DNA of 64,000 nt from Pseudoruegeria sp. HB172150 (GTDB lineage: Bacteria; Pseudomonadota; Alphaproteobacteria; Rhodobacterales; Rhodobacteraceae). Where the stretch lies: NCBI RefSeq assembly GCF_013184805.1, contig NZ_JAATNG010000003.1, forward strand, positions 62,001 through 126,000, written 5' to 3'. Of this stretch, positions 33,683-44,706 are shown piece by piece (within the stretch, counting starts at the first letter, position 1; every line of letters starts with the position of its first letter). Under the pieces are notes generated by a model. It was given only the letters and a program-made list of their open reading frames with translations. It made no database searches and had not been told where the DNA came from. Made by a program: the position numbers and the translations under genes.

Positions 33683-34707
33683 GGCTCCGCCTGCTCGGTC
33701 AGCATCGTCAGAACCCGCGAGTCTGGGCCAAGGCTAAGACCACCAGCGGCAACCATAACCGCTGCAATCCCCGCAACGCCCGACGGGGTCGACGCCAGCC
33801 CGGCTTCATCGGCTCGGGCCGATCCGAAAACGGCCTCTTCTTCCGAAATAGTGACAAATTCGTCGGCATCTCGCGCCAATCCTTTGAGTGCAATCAGCGA
33901 CGGTTCCTTGCAGTCGAGCCGCCCCATGATCGAAACCGGCCCAGGCGCGATCACGGGCTTGCCAGCTTCGATGGAAGCCGTCAGCGCCGGCGCCGCCTCA
34001 GGCTCGACGACAACGATCCGCGGGCCGTCGCCCCAATGCGCCCGCGTGATGGCGGCGGCTGCCCCGGCCAGACCACCGACACCCGCCTGAAGGAAAATGT
34101 GGGTCGGTGGCTCCGGTATCTGGCCAAAAACCTCCGCCATAAGGGTCAGGTACCCCTCCATCAGGATCAACGGACGTTCAGTGTACCCGGGCCAGGAACT
34201 GTCGGACAGAAGCGCAAGACCTTCAGCATCCGCCGCCTGCGCAGCGGCCGCCATGCTCTCCTCATAGGTCTCACCGGCACGGACAACCTCCGCCCCTTCG
34301 GCCCGCAACCGGCCAGCAAAGCTCTCGGGAACCGTCTCGGCCAGATAAACCCGCGCACACGCGCCGTAGGTCGCCGCGCCGAAGGCGACCGACATGCCGT
34401 GGTTGCCCGCGCTCGCCGTGACATAGGTGCGCCCCTCGGCCAATCCAGCCTCGGCGTCGCGGGCGATGACATGGGCGGCCCCAAGCGCCTTGAAGCTGCC
34501 AAGACCCATCCGGCCACGTTCGTCCTTGACGTGCAGGTGGCCGACACCCGCCGCCCGGGCGAGGTCAGGCAACTCAACCAGCGGCGTTTCGGCATAGCGG
34601 GGATGACGGGTGAGGATGCCGACCGGCTCGGTCAGCGGGTACGGAACATCGGCGAGAACGGGGATGTCGAGGCCGGTGCCGCGATACGGATTGGACAGGA
34701 TGCGCAT
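33679..34707 (-). CDS. PLP-dependent lyase, diaminopropionate ammonia-lyase-like
   Basis: A fold-type II PLP enzyme of 342 residues from the ATG at 34707; the open frame extends 78 codons upstream but that part is not protein-like and overlaps gyrB. Features are RHPRYAETPLVELPDLARAA, HVKDERGRMGLGSFKALGAA (Lys of SFKALG should bind PLP), SAGNHGMSVAFGA (phosphate or substrate loop) and LQAGVGGLAGAAAA (Gly-rich loop). The pattern is closest to 2,3-diaminopropionate ammonia-lyase, with threonine dehydratase and EutB as relatives. It leads a coupled trio with the M24 hydrolase and racemase-like gene. M74 (34722) is an alternative start. Confidence 0.82.
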   Translation of the reverse strand: MRILSNPYRGTGLDIPVLADVPYPLTEPVGILTRHPRYAETPLVELPDLARAAGVGHLHVKDERGRMGLGSFKALGAAHVIARDAEAGLAEGRTYVTASAGNHGMSVAFGAATYGACARVYLAETVPESFAGRLRAEGAEVVRAGETYEESMAAAAQAADAEGLALLSDSSWPGYTERPLILMEGYLTLMAEVFGQIPEPPTHIFLQAGVGGLAGAAAAITRAHWGDGPRIVVVEPEAAPALTASIEAGKPVIAPGPVSIMGRLDCKEPSLIALKGLARDADEFVTISEEEAVFGSARADEAGLASTPSGVAGIAAVMVAAGGLSLGPDSRVLTMLTEQAEP

Positions 34708-34745
34708 GCGCCATGGCTGCATGCCAGGGGGCCGGGCGTCAATCC

Positions 34746-34766
34746 GGGCGGCCGCAACGGCCGCCC
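34746..34766 (-). terminator. Hairpin downstream of gyrB
   Basis: A perfect 9-bp stem (GGGCGGCCG / CGGCCGCCC) with a three-base loop starts ten bases after the gyrB stop. No T-run follows on the minus strand (next bases GGATTGACG), so termination would be partial. It separates gyrB from the PLP lyase, which begins about 40 bases further on. Confidence 0.55.
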
Positions 34767-34775
34767 GGCAGATCG

Positions 34776-37307
<2,532 letters not shown>

Positions 37308-37347
37308 TTAAGTCTTGAGTGTGAAAATGCCTTGGGAGGGGCTGCCA

Positions 37348-37671
37348 ATGCTGATCGAGATCGTGACCTTCGACCTGCCGGAAACCATGACCCGGGACGA
37401 GATGCTGCAGACCGCCTATTCGGTCGCCGACAAGTGGCGCAAGGTGCCGGAACTGGTGCGGAAAAGCTTCTATTACGACGGCGACAATCACACCGGCGGC
37501 GCGGTCTATCAGTGGAAGGATCCGGACGCTGCGGAGCAATGGCATGACGAAGCCTGGCGCGCCTCGATCCGTCGAACTTTCGGCAGCGACCCGCGCGTGC
37601 GCCGCTTCGACATGCCCCTGATCGTGGACAATGAGATGGGGAAGACCGAGGAGTATCCGGCGGTCATGTGA
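37348..37671 (+). CDS. Small ferredoxin-like-fold protein, putative monooxygenase family
   Basis: A 107-residue protein, MLIEIVTFDLPETMTRDEML, with WRKVPELVRKSFYYDGDNHT and GGAVYQWKDPDAAEQWHDEA. The strand-helix pattern and the GxVYxW motif fit the dimeric alpha/beta-barrel monooxygenase (YdhR-like) group. Many members are of unproven activity. The ATG at 37348 is chosen because GGGAGG lies at 37334-37339; an earlier in-frame start lacks one. It is divergent from gyrB and overlaps the 3' end of the LysE gene by eight bases. Confidence 0.72.
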   Translation: MLIEIVTFDLPETMTRDEMLQTAYSVADKWRKVPELVRKSFYYDGDNHTGGAVYQWKDPDAAEQWHDEAWRASIRRTFGSDPRVRRFDMPLIVDNEMGKTEEYPAVM

Positions 37672-38284
37672 ACGGTATGATCAGCCCCACCACGATCAGC
37701 AGTGACCCTGCAATGATATTGGTGCGTCGCAGTGCCTCTGGCGACGACAGCAACCGCCGCACCTGCCCCACCGACATCGCCACGAAGAGGTTCCCGATCA
37801 GCGGCACCAAGGCCGAGATCATGCAGATCGCAACGATATCCGGCGCGGTCAGCGCGCCGAGATCAAAGAACCCCGGCAGCACGCCCATGTAGAACAGAAT
37901 TGCCTTTGGGTTGCCCAGGATAACGGCAACCCCGGCCATGAATCCGGCCCAGACCCCGGGCCGTGTCAGCCGCCCGTCGGTGGAAATCGTGCGGTCCGCA
38001 TGCCGGATCAACATGATCCCCATGAACAGAAAGAACGCCACCGCGACGCCCTTCAGGAACAGAAGGAAGCCGGAGAAAACCGAAACCAGCCAGGTCACCC
38101 CAAGGATCGCCAGAAGCGGCCACAGGATATCGCCCACCACGACGCCGAAGGCCAGCGGCCAGGCGGCATGGAACCCGCCGGACAGCGCCCGCGCGGTCAG
38201 CGCCAGCCAGACCGGCCCCGGCGTCAGGAACAGCACGAACAGAGCCCCGGCATAAAGCGCAAGATCGAAGGGGGTGATAGTCAT
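37664..38284 (-). CDS. LysE-family amino-acid/metabolite exporter
   Basis: A 206-residue inner-membrane protein with about six helices. It starts ITPFDLALYAGALFVLFLTP with the family hallmark GPVWLALTARALSGG, then GVVVGDILWPLLAILGVTWL. The middle contains LGNPKAILFYMGVLPGFFDL, typical of LysE/RhtB exporters. The substrate cannot be told; amino acids or homoserine-lactone-like compounds are common. It is the last gene of a coupled chain dnaN-recF-DUF1697-lysE (ATGA overlap with DUF1697). Confidence 0.9.
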   Translation of the reverse strand: MTITPFDLALYAGALFVLFLTPGPVWLALTARALSGGFHAAWPLAFGVVVGDILWPLLAILGVTWLVSVFSGFLLFLKGVAVAFFLFMGIMLIRHADRTISTDGRLTRPGVWAGFMAGVAVILGNPKAILFYMGVLPGFFDLGALTAPDIVAICMISALVPLIGNLFVAMSVGQVRRLLSSPEALRRTNIIAGSLLIVVGLIIPFT

Positions 38285-38808
38285 GCGATGCCCCGCCCCA
38301 GCGCGCGGATCGCCACCGCGCTTTTCCAGTTCCGCGCCGTCACAGGCACGCTCAGCGCCTTTTCCAGCTTCGCAGCCAGCTTCGATCGCCCGATACCGTC
38401 CGGCGCCAGAAGGAAGGCGGTGTTGCCGGCTACCGCCACTGCCTCTGTCTCAGTTGCCAGCGCCAGTATCGCGGCGTCCGGCTGCTTCGGCTTGCCGTCG
38501 GCAAAGAACACATGCACCGCCTTGCCATCCGTCTCCCCCTGCTCTGCGTAGGGGCACGCGTCGAGGACCTCTTCATATGAACTCAGCGGCAGTACCAGCA
38601 CATGCGGCCGGAACCCTTTTTCCGTCTCTATCGCGTCGGAAATCGCGCCGGCGCCAACCTCCCCCCGAAACACAGCATTGCCGCTCTGGATGTAGGTCTT
38701 GACCTCTTCCGCCCCCAGCCCTTCCAGCATCGCGCGCCACTCGGCCATCGGCAGCGAATTCTTACCACCCACGTTGATCCCGCGCAGCAGCGCCACGGTC
38801 ACGCTCAT
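38281..38808 (-). CDS. DUF1697-family protein
   Basis: A 175-residue soluble protein beginning VALLRGINVGGKNSLPMAEW with LEGLGAEEVKTYIQSGNAVF, the clear signature of DUF1697. It also has LVLPLSSYEEVLDACPYAEQ. The family's function is unknown to me. It overlaps recF upstream and the lysE-type gene downstream by four bases each, so it is made from the dnaN-recF transcript, although a link to DNA metabolism is not shown. Confidence 0.9.
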   Translation of the reverse strand: MSVTVALLRGINVGGKNSLPMAEWRAMLEGLGAEEVKTYIQSGNAVFRGEVGAGAISDAIETEKGFRPHVLVLPLSSYEEVLDACPYAEQGETDGKAVHVFFADGKPKQPDAAILALATETEAVAVAGNTAFLLAPDGIGRSKLAAKLEKALSVPVTARNWKSAVAIRALGRGIA

Positions 38809-39908
38809 CCATCAACCTCCGACAACCCGCCGCTTTCGCTGACGGACAGGTATTGCGCCCGCGCGCCCAGTTCTTCGAACAGTTCCGGCCCGGTCCCGGT
38901 CATCCAGGCCTGCGCGCCCAGCGCGCAGATCTCGTCATAAAGGGCCGCACGCCGCGCAGCGTCCAGATGCGCCGACACCTCGTCGAGCAGCACGATCGGC
39001 GGCGCACCGAAGTCCTCCGCCAGCGCCCGCGCATTGGCCAGGATCAGCGAAATCAGCAGCGCCTTCTGTTCGCCGGTCGAGCATTGCCGCGCCGGCACGC
39101 CCTTCGCGGCATAGGCCGCCTCCAGGTCCGCCCGGTGCGGCCCCACTAGCGTGCGCCCCGCGTAAAGATCGCGCTGCCGCCCCGCCGCCAGGGCGGCCGC
39201 GAACGCCTCTACCGTCTCCGGCGTCTCGCTCTCCTCCGCCGCGCCCAGTTCCAGCGCCGCCACTGGAAAGGCCGTCTCCGCCCCTTCCTGCGCCGCCGCA
39301 AGACGCTCCAGCGCCGCGAGCCGGTTGGCCTGCACCGCGGCCCCGGCCTCGGCCATCTGCGTCTCCAGCGCGGCGTACCAGTGCGCATCCCGCACCTGGT
39401 CCTTCAACAGGCGGTTCCGCTCCCGCATCGCCTTGTCATAGGCCAGCGACGCATCGGCATGGGACGGCTCGAAGCTCATCACCATCCGGTCCAGGAACCG
39501 CCGCCGCCCGTCCGCGCCCTCTATCCACAGCCGGTCCATCGACGGCACCAGCCAGACCATCCGCGCGATCCGGCCCAGCGCCACCTGCGTGGCCGCCTTG
39601 TCGTCGATGGTCACCGCGCGCGCCGCGTCGGGCTCCCACCAAGTCGCCACCTCGTGCACCTGCGCCAGGCTCCGCAGCACGCCCGACACCTTCCAGCCCA
39701 CAGCTTCCGGCTGCCGCGCCATCTCCTCCGCCGCGGCCCGGCGGAGCCCGCGCCCCGGTGAGAACAGCGATACCGCTTCCAGGATGTTGGTTTTGCCCGC
39801 TCCGTTCGGTCCGTGGATCGCGACCGGGCGCGCGTCCAGCTCCAACCGCGCGCGGCGGTGCGAGCGGAAATGCGACAGGGTCAGCTCCGTCAGGAATAGT
39901 CCGGGCAT
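38805..39908 (-). CDS. recF: DNA replication/repair protein RecF
   Basis: A 367-residue ABC-type ATPase that loads RecA with RecO and RecR at gaps. The start at 39908 gives MPGLFLTELTLSHFRSHRRA and the Walker A motif GPNGAGKTNILEAVSLFSPG. The ABC signature region is CSTGEQKALLISLILANARA, and Walker B is PPIVLLDEVSAHLDAARRAA. A GGGGG run precedes the ATG, and 28 further codons upstream lack family character. It follows dnaN by 58 bases that contain a terminator-like motif and overlaps DUF1697 by four. Confidence 0.97.
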   Translation of the reverse strand: MPGLFLTELTLSHFRSHRRARLELDARPVAIHGPNGAGKTNILEAVSLFSPGRGLRRAAAEEMARQPEAVGWKVSGVLRSLAQVHEVATWWEPDAARAVTIDDKAATQVALGRIARMVWLVPSMDRLWIEGADGRRRFLDRMVMSFEPSHADASLAYDKAMRERNRLLKDQVRDAHWYAALETQMAEAGAAVQANRLAALERLAAAQEGAETAFPVAALELGAAEESETPETVEAFAAALAAGRQRDLYAGRTLVGPHRADLEAAYAAKGVPARQCSTGEQKALLISLILANARALAEDFGAPPIVLLDEVSAHLDAARRAALYDEICALGAQAWMTGTGPELFEELGARAQYLSVSESGGLSEVDG

Positions 39909-39940
39909 GACCCCCAGCTTCTTCTGGCCATAAATATCCC

Positions 39941-39958
39941 CGCCGGAGGCATCCGGCG
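39941..39958 (-). terminator. Rhodobacteraceae-type 3' hairpin after dnaN
   Basis: On the minus strand CGCCGGA-tgcc-TCCGGCG is followed by GGGATATTTATGG, nine bases after the dnaN stop. The CCTCCGGCGGGGATATTT string is, in my experience, frequent at gene ends in Rhodobacteraceae genomes. It probably acts as a terminator or mRNA 3'-end element, here before recF. Confidence 0.65.
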
Positions 39959-39966
39959 CAGCCGGA

Positions 39967-41085
39967 TTACACGCGCATCGGCATGACGACATAGACCGCG
40001 CTCAGGTCGTTGCCCTCGCGCATCAGCGTCGGATCACCGGCAGAGTTGAACAGGAACACCGCGTTCTCGCGGTCCACCTGGCTGGCGATCTCCAGCAGGT
40101 ATTTCGCGTTGAACCCGATCTCCAGCTTTTCGTCGCCATAGGCCACCGCAAGCTCTTCCTCGGCGGCGCCACTGTCGGGCGCATTGACCGACAGGATCAG
40201 CTGATCCTCGGCCAGCTGCAGCTTCACCGCGCGCGACCGTTCCGACGACACCGTCGCCACCCGGTCCACCGCCTGCGCGAACTCCTGCGCGTCCACCTCC
40301 AGCTTGCGGGTATTCCCCGCCGGGATGACCCGCGAGTAATCCGGGAAGGTGCCGTCGATGACCTTCGAGGTCAGCGTAATCTCCGGAGTAGCGAACCGGA
40401 CCTTGGTCTCGGATACCGACACCGCGATCTTCGCCTCGTCGTCGTCCAGCAATTTACGCAGCTCGCCAACGGTCTTGCGCGGCACGATCACGCCCGGCAT
40501 GTCCTCGGCCCCCGCCGGCAGCTCGGCGTCGATCCGGGCCAGCCGGTGGCCGTCGGTCGCGACGCAGCGCAGCACCTGGCTCCCGTCGCTTTCGGCTACA
40601 TGCATGTAGACACCGTTCAGGTAATACCGCGTCTCCTCGGTGGAGATCGCGAATTTCGACTTGTCGAACAGCCTCCGCAGCACCGGGGCCGGCGCGGAAA
40701 AGTTCGACTGGTACTCCGAAGACGCCATCACCGGGAAATCTTCCTTCGGCAGCGTGGCCAGTGTGAAATGCGACCGCCCGGCCGACACTTCCAGACGCCC
40801 CGACGCGCCATCATCTGACAGTTGCACCAGCGCGCCGTCGGGCAGCTTGCGCACGATTTCGTGCAGGGTCACCGCGCTGACCGTGGTTGCGCCGGCCCGC
40901 TCGACCTGTGCGGGGGCCTTGTCTACCACCTCGATATCCAGGTCCGTTGCGCGGAAAGATACGGTATCGCCTTCGGCTTCGATCAGCACATTCGCGAGGA
41001 TCGGAATCGTGTTGCGACGCTCGACCACCGACTGCGCCTGAGCCACCGCTTTCAGAAGCGTGCCGCGCTCGATGCTGATCTTCAT
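39967..41085 (-). CDS. dnaN: DNA polymerase III beta subunit (sliding clamp)
   Basis: A 372-residue clamp protein. It begins MKISIERGTLLKAVAQAQSV followed by VERRNTIPILANVLIEAEG and ends DPTLMREGNDLSAVYVVMPM with RV, both hallmarks of DnaN. The DnaN dimer tethers DNA polymerase III to DNA. The ATG at 41085 fits the family; 23 codons of open frame before it are not conserved-looking. It is divergent from a PhyH-family gene across 201 bases and is followed by recF. Confidence 0.98.
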   Translation of the reverse strand: MKISIERGTLLKAVAQAQSVVERRNTIPILANVLIEAEGDTVSFRATDLDIEVVDKAPAQVERAGATTVSAVTLHEIVRKLPDGALVQLSDDGASGRLEVSAGRSHFTLATLPKEDFPVMASSEYQSNFSAPAPVLRRLFDKSKFAISTEETRYYLNGVYMHVAESDGSQVLRCVATDGHRLARIDAELPAGAEDMPGVIVPRKTVGELRKLLDDDEAKIAVSVSETKVRFATPEITLTSKVIDGTFPDYSRVIPAGNTRKLEVDAQEFAQAVDRVATVSSERSRAVKLQLAEDQLILSVNAPDSGAAEEELAVAYGDEKLEIGFNAKYLLEIASQVDRENAVFLFNSAGDPTLMREGNDLSAVYVVMPMRV

Positions 41086-41286
41086 GCCGTTGCTCCCATT
41101 GGTGCCGGGGAGGAGCAAGGTATTCGAATTCCCCGCCGGCTCAAGCCTTTTCACGCTTTCTCCGCCGGAAACCGAAGGGCGTCAAGGGCGGGGGCCAGCG
41201 GGCGATGCAGCGATGTCACAAAACTTGCATTGCCTCGCCGAAAGCCGCACGTCAGGCTGAACCCGATCGGTCACGGGAGGCGCGCG

Positions 41287-42162
41287 ATGATCACCGAACA
41301 ACAGGCGAGAGATGCCGCGGAACAGTATCGCGAGGAAGGCTACGCGCTGCTGCGCGGCTTCATCGACCCGGAAGAGGTAGCACACCTTCAGTCGGAAACA
41401 GCGCGGATCTACGAGGCCGGGATGCAGCATCCGTCGACCTGGCGGCACGGCAACCTATGCTACGAGATCCTGCCGGAAGAGGATTTCGGCCGTCGCTACG
41501 TGATCCAGGCATACTGGATGGCCTGGGTGTCGGACTACTTCGAACGCCTGCGCCGCTCCGAGCCGTTTCGCCTTGTGTTAGAGCCAATTCTCGGCCCCGA
41601 CATCCGCCAGGTTACACAGCAGATCCACTGGAAACCGCCGGGGGCCGGGCTTACCGGCTACCGTTTCCATCAGGACCTGCGGTTCCGCGAGGTGAAGGAG
41701 GCATACCGCGATATCGAGACCTCCTCGATCAACGCCGGCCTCGCCATCGACCCGTCCGCCCGCGAAAACGGTTGCCTCCAGGTCGTGCCGGGCTCGCAGA
41801 AGCTCGGCTATGTCGGCCTCTCGGACGAGGGCGACGGCCAGATCATGAAGGGCCTTACAGCAGAGGACGAACTGCGCGCCAAAGGCATCGACCCCGACAG
41901 TATCGTATGGCTGGAAATGGAACCGGGCGACCTCGCACTCTGGGGCCTGATGACGGTGCATGGCTCCCTCCCGAACACCTCGGACCACGACCGCGCCTTC
42001 CTGATCTCAAGCTACGTGCGTGCCGACAGTTCGGATCGCGGTGAATGGGCATTCCGCGGCGGCCAGAGCATTCCGCTGGGCGACGCCCCGTCACTCTGCA
42101 AGTACGAGAAGCTCTATGAACGGCCCGAGCCGCATTACGTGAACCAGAAGTGGTACGCTTGA
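41287..42162 (+). CDS. Phytanoyl-CoA dioxygenase (PhyH)-family Fe(II)/2-oxoglutarate oxygenase
   Basis: A 291-residue oxygenase. The start at 41287 is supported by GGGAGG seven bases upstream; the frame is open far upstream but that is the shadow of dnaN. The iron-binding HxD is in GYRFHQDLRFREV, and the distal His is in LMTVHGSLPNTSDHDRAFLI, which also supplies the Arg for 2-oxoglutarate. PhyH enzymes hydroxylate fatty acyl-CoAs, ectoine and many small molecules; the substrate here is unknown. It stands alone on the plus strand between dnaN and dnaA, unrelated in function to its neighbours. Confidence 0.87.
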   Translation: MITEQQARDAAEQYREEGYALLRGFIDPEEVAHLQSETARIYEAGMQHPSTWRHGNLCYEILPEEDFGRRYVIQAYWMAWVSDYFERLRRSEPFRLVLEPILGPDIRQVTQQIHWKPPGAGLTGYRFHQDLRFREVKEAYRDIETSSINAGLAIDPSARENGCLQVVPGSQKLGYVGLSDEGDGQIMKGLTAEDELRAKGIDPDSIVWLEMEPGDLALWGLMTVHGSLPNTSDHDRAFLISSYVRADSSDRGEWAFRGGQSIPLGDAPSLCKYEKLYERPEPHYVNQKWYA

Positions 42163-42166
42163 CGGA

Positions 42167-42457
42167 TCAGGCGCGGTAAAGCCGCACCGGTTTCTCCGAC
42201 CGTTTCAGGACGCCCTTCGCCTCAAGGTCCAGATGCACTGCCTTCAGCCACCAGCCCGCTGTGGCGCCGCCGGGAAAAAGGGTTTCGTCCAGATGCGGCA
42301 GCAGGGCAGCCTTTGCGTCGGCGACCGAAATGCCGGGCGGGTCAGTGGGCACCACGGCCATCAGCGCCCTGTACATCGCCTCGTACTTCGCCCGGTCGAC
42401 ACGGACGGTCTTGCCCGGCTGGTTGACGTTCTCCACCTCGATCTTGTCGTCACTCAT
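42167..42457 (-). CDS. Conserved small protein, DUF6958-like
   Basis: A 96-residue soluble protein starting MSDDKIEVENVNQPGKTVRV with DRAKYEAMYRALMAVVP, and later HLDETLFPGGATAGWWLKAV followed by HLDLEAKGVLKR. This matches my memory of the DUF6958 family, of unknown function; the helical second half looks winged-helix-like. The ATG at 42457 is used rather than an upstream in-frame start, which would run into the dnaA terminator leader. It converges on the PhyH gene with a four-base gap. Confidence 0.75.
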   Translation of the reverse strand: MSDDKIEVENVNQPGKTVRVDRAKYEAMYRALMAVVPTDPPGISVADAKAALLPHLDETLFPGGATAGWWLKAVHLDLEAKGVLKRSEKPVRLYRA

Positions 42458-42537
42458 AACAGAAACGCTCCGCAACAACTCGACAGAAATGTTGGTAGCA
42501 ACGCAGTTTCTCTCGGGCAATTCCCTCGGAAAATGCA

Positions 42538-42569
42538 AAGCGCCCCGGCGGTTGACCGCCGGGGCGCTT
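42538..42569 (-). terminator. Rho-independent terminator of dnaA
   Basis: A perfect stem (GCGCCCCGGCGG / CCGCCGGGGCGC, extended by AA/TT) with a four-base loop begins 19 bases after the dnaA stop. On the minus strand it is followed by TTTGCATTTT. This is the best intrinsic terminator in the window. Confidence 0.88.
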
Positions 42570-42587
42570 ATCGAAACAGGTCACGGA

Positions 42588-43958
42588 TCAGGCTTCCAAC
42601 GCGCGCCGCAACAGTTCGATGTCATCGGCCAACTGGCTGTCCTGCGCCATCAGCTCCTCGATCTTGCGCACGCCGTGCATGATCGTCGTGTGGTCGCGGC
42701 CGCCGAAGCGGCGCCCGATTTCGGGCAGGCTGCGCGAGGTCAGCTGCTTCGACAGGTACATCGCGACCTGACGGGGCCGGGCGAGCGCACGCAGGCGGCG
42801 CGGGCCGATCAGGTCGCTGAGGCGGATGTTGTAATGCTCGCTGACCCGGCGCTGGATCTCCTCGATGGTGATCTTGCGGTCCGAGGCGCGCAGGATGTCG
42901 GCGAGACAGTCCTGCGTCAGGTCGAGGGTGATTTCCTTGCCGACCAAGGTCGCAAACGCAAAAAGCCGCATGAGGGCACCTTCCAGCACGCGCACGTTGG
43001 TCGAGATGCGCATGGCGAGGAATTCCAGGACGCCGTCGGCGATGACGAGGCCGGGATACTGCATGCGCTGCTGTTCGACCTTCTGTTGCAGGATGCCGAG
43101 GCGGAGTTCGTAATCGGTCGGGTGCAGGTCGACCACCAGCCCGCATTGCAGTCGGGAGGTGATGCGGTCTTCCATGTCCTTGATCTCGCCCGGAGCACGG
43201 TCGGCGGAAATGATGATCTGCTTGTTCTGATCCACCAGTGCGTTGAACGTGTGGAAGAACTCTTCCTGTGTCGAATCCTTGCCTGCGATGAACTGCACGT
43301 CGTCGACCATCAGCACGTCGACGGAACGGAACAGCTGCTTGAAGTCCATCATCTGCTTTTCGCGCAGGGCCTGCACGAAGCGGTACATGAACTGCTCCGC
43401 GGACAGGTACACGATCTTCAGCCCGTCCTCACGGTTGATCAGCTCATGTGCGATCGCATGCATCAGATGGGTTTTGCCAAGACCGACGCCGCCGTACAGG
43501 AACAGCGGGTTGAACGTTACCTCGCCACCCTCCGCGACACGACGCGCGGCGGCATGGGCCAGCTCATTCGGCTTGCCCACGACGAACCGGTCGAAGGTAA
43601 AGCGCGGGTCTAGCGGAGCGCCCGGCAGGTCGCCGTCATCCGATGTGGTGGCGGCCGTCGTGGCCTTCGCGGCCGGCTTGGTCAGCGGCGCCGGCCTAGG
43701 CTGCGCCTGCGGCGGCAGGGTGAACTGCACGCGCGCCGCCGGCAAACCGGCGGACTGCAGGTGCGACAGGATCAGATCCTTGTAGTGACGCGACACCCAG
43801 TCGCCGATGAAGTTGGTCGGTACGTGAAAGACCGCGGCGCCATCCTTTACGCCCGCGAAATCCAGAGGTTCGATCCAGCTCTGGAAATGGTTCTTCCCCA
43901 CCACGCCTTCGAGTTCATGCCTGACTTTCCCCCATGTCGCATCGTTCATTTGTTCCAT
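42588..43958 (-). CDS. dnaA: Chromosomal replication initiator protein DnaA
   Basis: About 456 residues. Domain I is at the N-terminus (WGKVRHELEGVVGKNHFQSW), followed by a Pro/Ala/Thr-rich linker (about residues 85-120). The AAA+ domain has Walker A LYGGVGLGKTHLMHAIAHEL and Walker B VDVLMVDDVQFIAGKDSTQE. The C-terminal DNA-binding signature is RRFGGRDHTTIMHGVRKIEE. Three starts are possible (TTG 43967, ATG 43958, ATG 43949); the middle one is used. It has its own terminator and a long upstream gap, so it is probably transcribed alone. It lies 1.5 kb from dnaN, not directly next to it. Confidence 0.98.
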   Translation of the reverse strand: MEQMNDATWGKVRHELEGVVGKNHFQSWIEPLDFAGVKDGAAVFHVPTNFIGDWVSRHYKDLILSHLQSAGLPAARVQFTLPPQAQPRPAPLTKPAAKATTAATTSDDGDLPGAPLDPRFTFDRFVVGKPNELAHAAARRVAEGGEVTFNPLFLYGGVGLGKTHLMHAIAHELINREDGLKIVYLSAEQFMYRFVQALREKQMMDFKQLFRSVDVLMVDDVQFIAGKDSTQEEFFHTFNALVDQNKQIIISADRAPGEIKDMEDRITSRLQCGLVVDLHPTDYELRLGILQQKVEQQRMQYPGLVIADGVLEFLAMRISTNVRVLEGALMRLFAFATLVGKEITLDLTQDCLADILRASDRKITIEEIQRRVSEHYNIRLSDLIGPRRLRALARPRQVAMYLSKQLTSRSLPEIGRRFGGRDHTTIMHGVRKIEELMAQDSQLADDIELLRRALEA

Positions 43959-44706
43959 GACCCGCAAAAGTTATCGTTGTCCCACCCGGAATTAATCCGG
44001 TCCGGGCCGCCCAAAACGGACTGTACCCGACTGCTTCGTCGCGCTCGCGCTGTTGCCGCCGTGCTCATAGGAGAAAAGCCGGGTGGCAGCCCCGGATTGC
44101 TCCTGAGAACGTCCCGTCCGGCGGCGCCGGGCAGTCGGGTTCGAAACGGCTGAAACAGCCGATTCCCGCAAAACTGCAGGTCCCCGTATCAATTGAGACA
44201 AAAAGCCTAAGCTATCGTGCGTCCTGCTCGCTACCCTGTCTCGTGTCCCGGTTCGCGGCTATTTGGCAGCGCCCTCGGTTTCCGGTCCACTCAACAAATG
44301 TTCGTGCTCGCCCGTCACTCGATCACGACATATTCACTTTCTACCTGTGATTGTCGCACCTTACTTCGGCTACCTGTCCCCCCAAGTGTCACAACGTGAA
44401 TCGCAGGGCCAAGCTAGCAAGGGGTCCGCCGGATGATCAACGTGCTTTGCGCACCAGAGCAGAGGTTTCTTGCACCGAACCCTGTAAACCCTTGATGGTC
44501 TGCCAGGCAGCGATACCGAAAAACCACAGCTGTTAAGCAACCACGCCGGGAAGAGCGGATGCGGCTTGGTTCGATTTGTCGGTGAGTCGGTCGCGTTTGT
44601 TGCTGAAATTGCGACAAAATCGCAGGTAGAATTGTCCGGCGGCCCCTCGCGACTCGCGAGAATGGGGCCGCCGATTAGTCGGAAATGATCACTACCAGCG
44701 CCTGAC
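43959..44706. other. 748-base intergenic region between dnaA and rpsT
   Basis: The longest gene-free stretch in the window. It should hold the dnaA promoter and the 3' end of rpsT (hairpin at 44638-44672). Composition alternates GC-rich parts near dnaA with less GC-rich parts around 44290-44400 and 44500-44630. I see no exact or one-mismatch cluster of TTATNCACA boxes, no tRNA and no convincing ORF. An origin of replication is therefore not supported. Confidence 0.6.
44638..44672 (-). terminator. Hairpin downstream of rpsT
   Basis: A perfect 9-bp outer stem GGCGGCCCC / GGGGCCGCC encloses a second small stem (TCGCG / CGCGA), 34 bases after the rpsT stop. The following minus-strand bases GGACAATTCT contain only a short T-rich stretch. 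It is a likely terminator for rpsT. Confidence 0.6.

Noticed and set aside
31740-34707. Calling the three-gene unit an ectoine-degradation operon
   Set aside because: EutC, EutE and the ectoine transporter are absent and the PLP enzyme looks closer to diaminopropionate ammonia-lyase, so the specific name is not supported.
44130-44160. TCGGGTTCGAAACGG, resembling a tRNA T-arm
   Set aside because: No matching acceptor stem, anticodon loop or CCA-like end can be placed around it.
43959-44706. Possible chromosomal origin (oriC) next to dnaA
   Set aside because: No cluster of TTATNCACA-like boxes was found; single partial matches such as TATTCACTT are too weak. In many alphaproteobacteria the origin is not beside dnaA.
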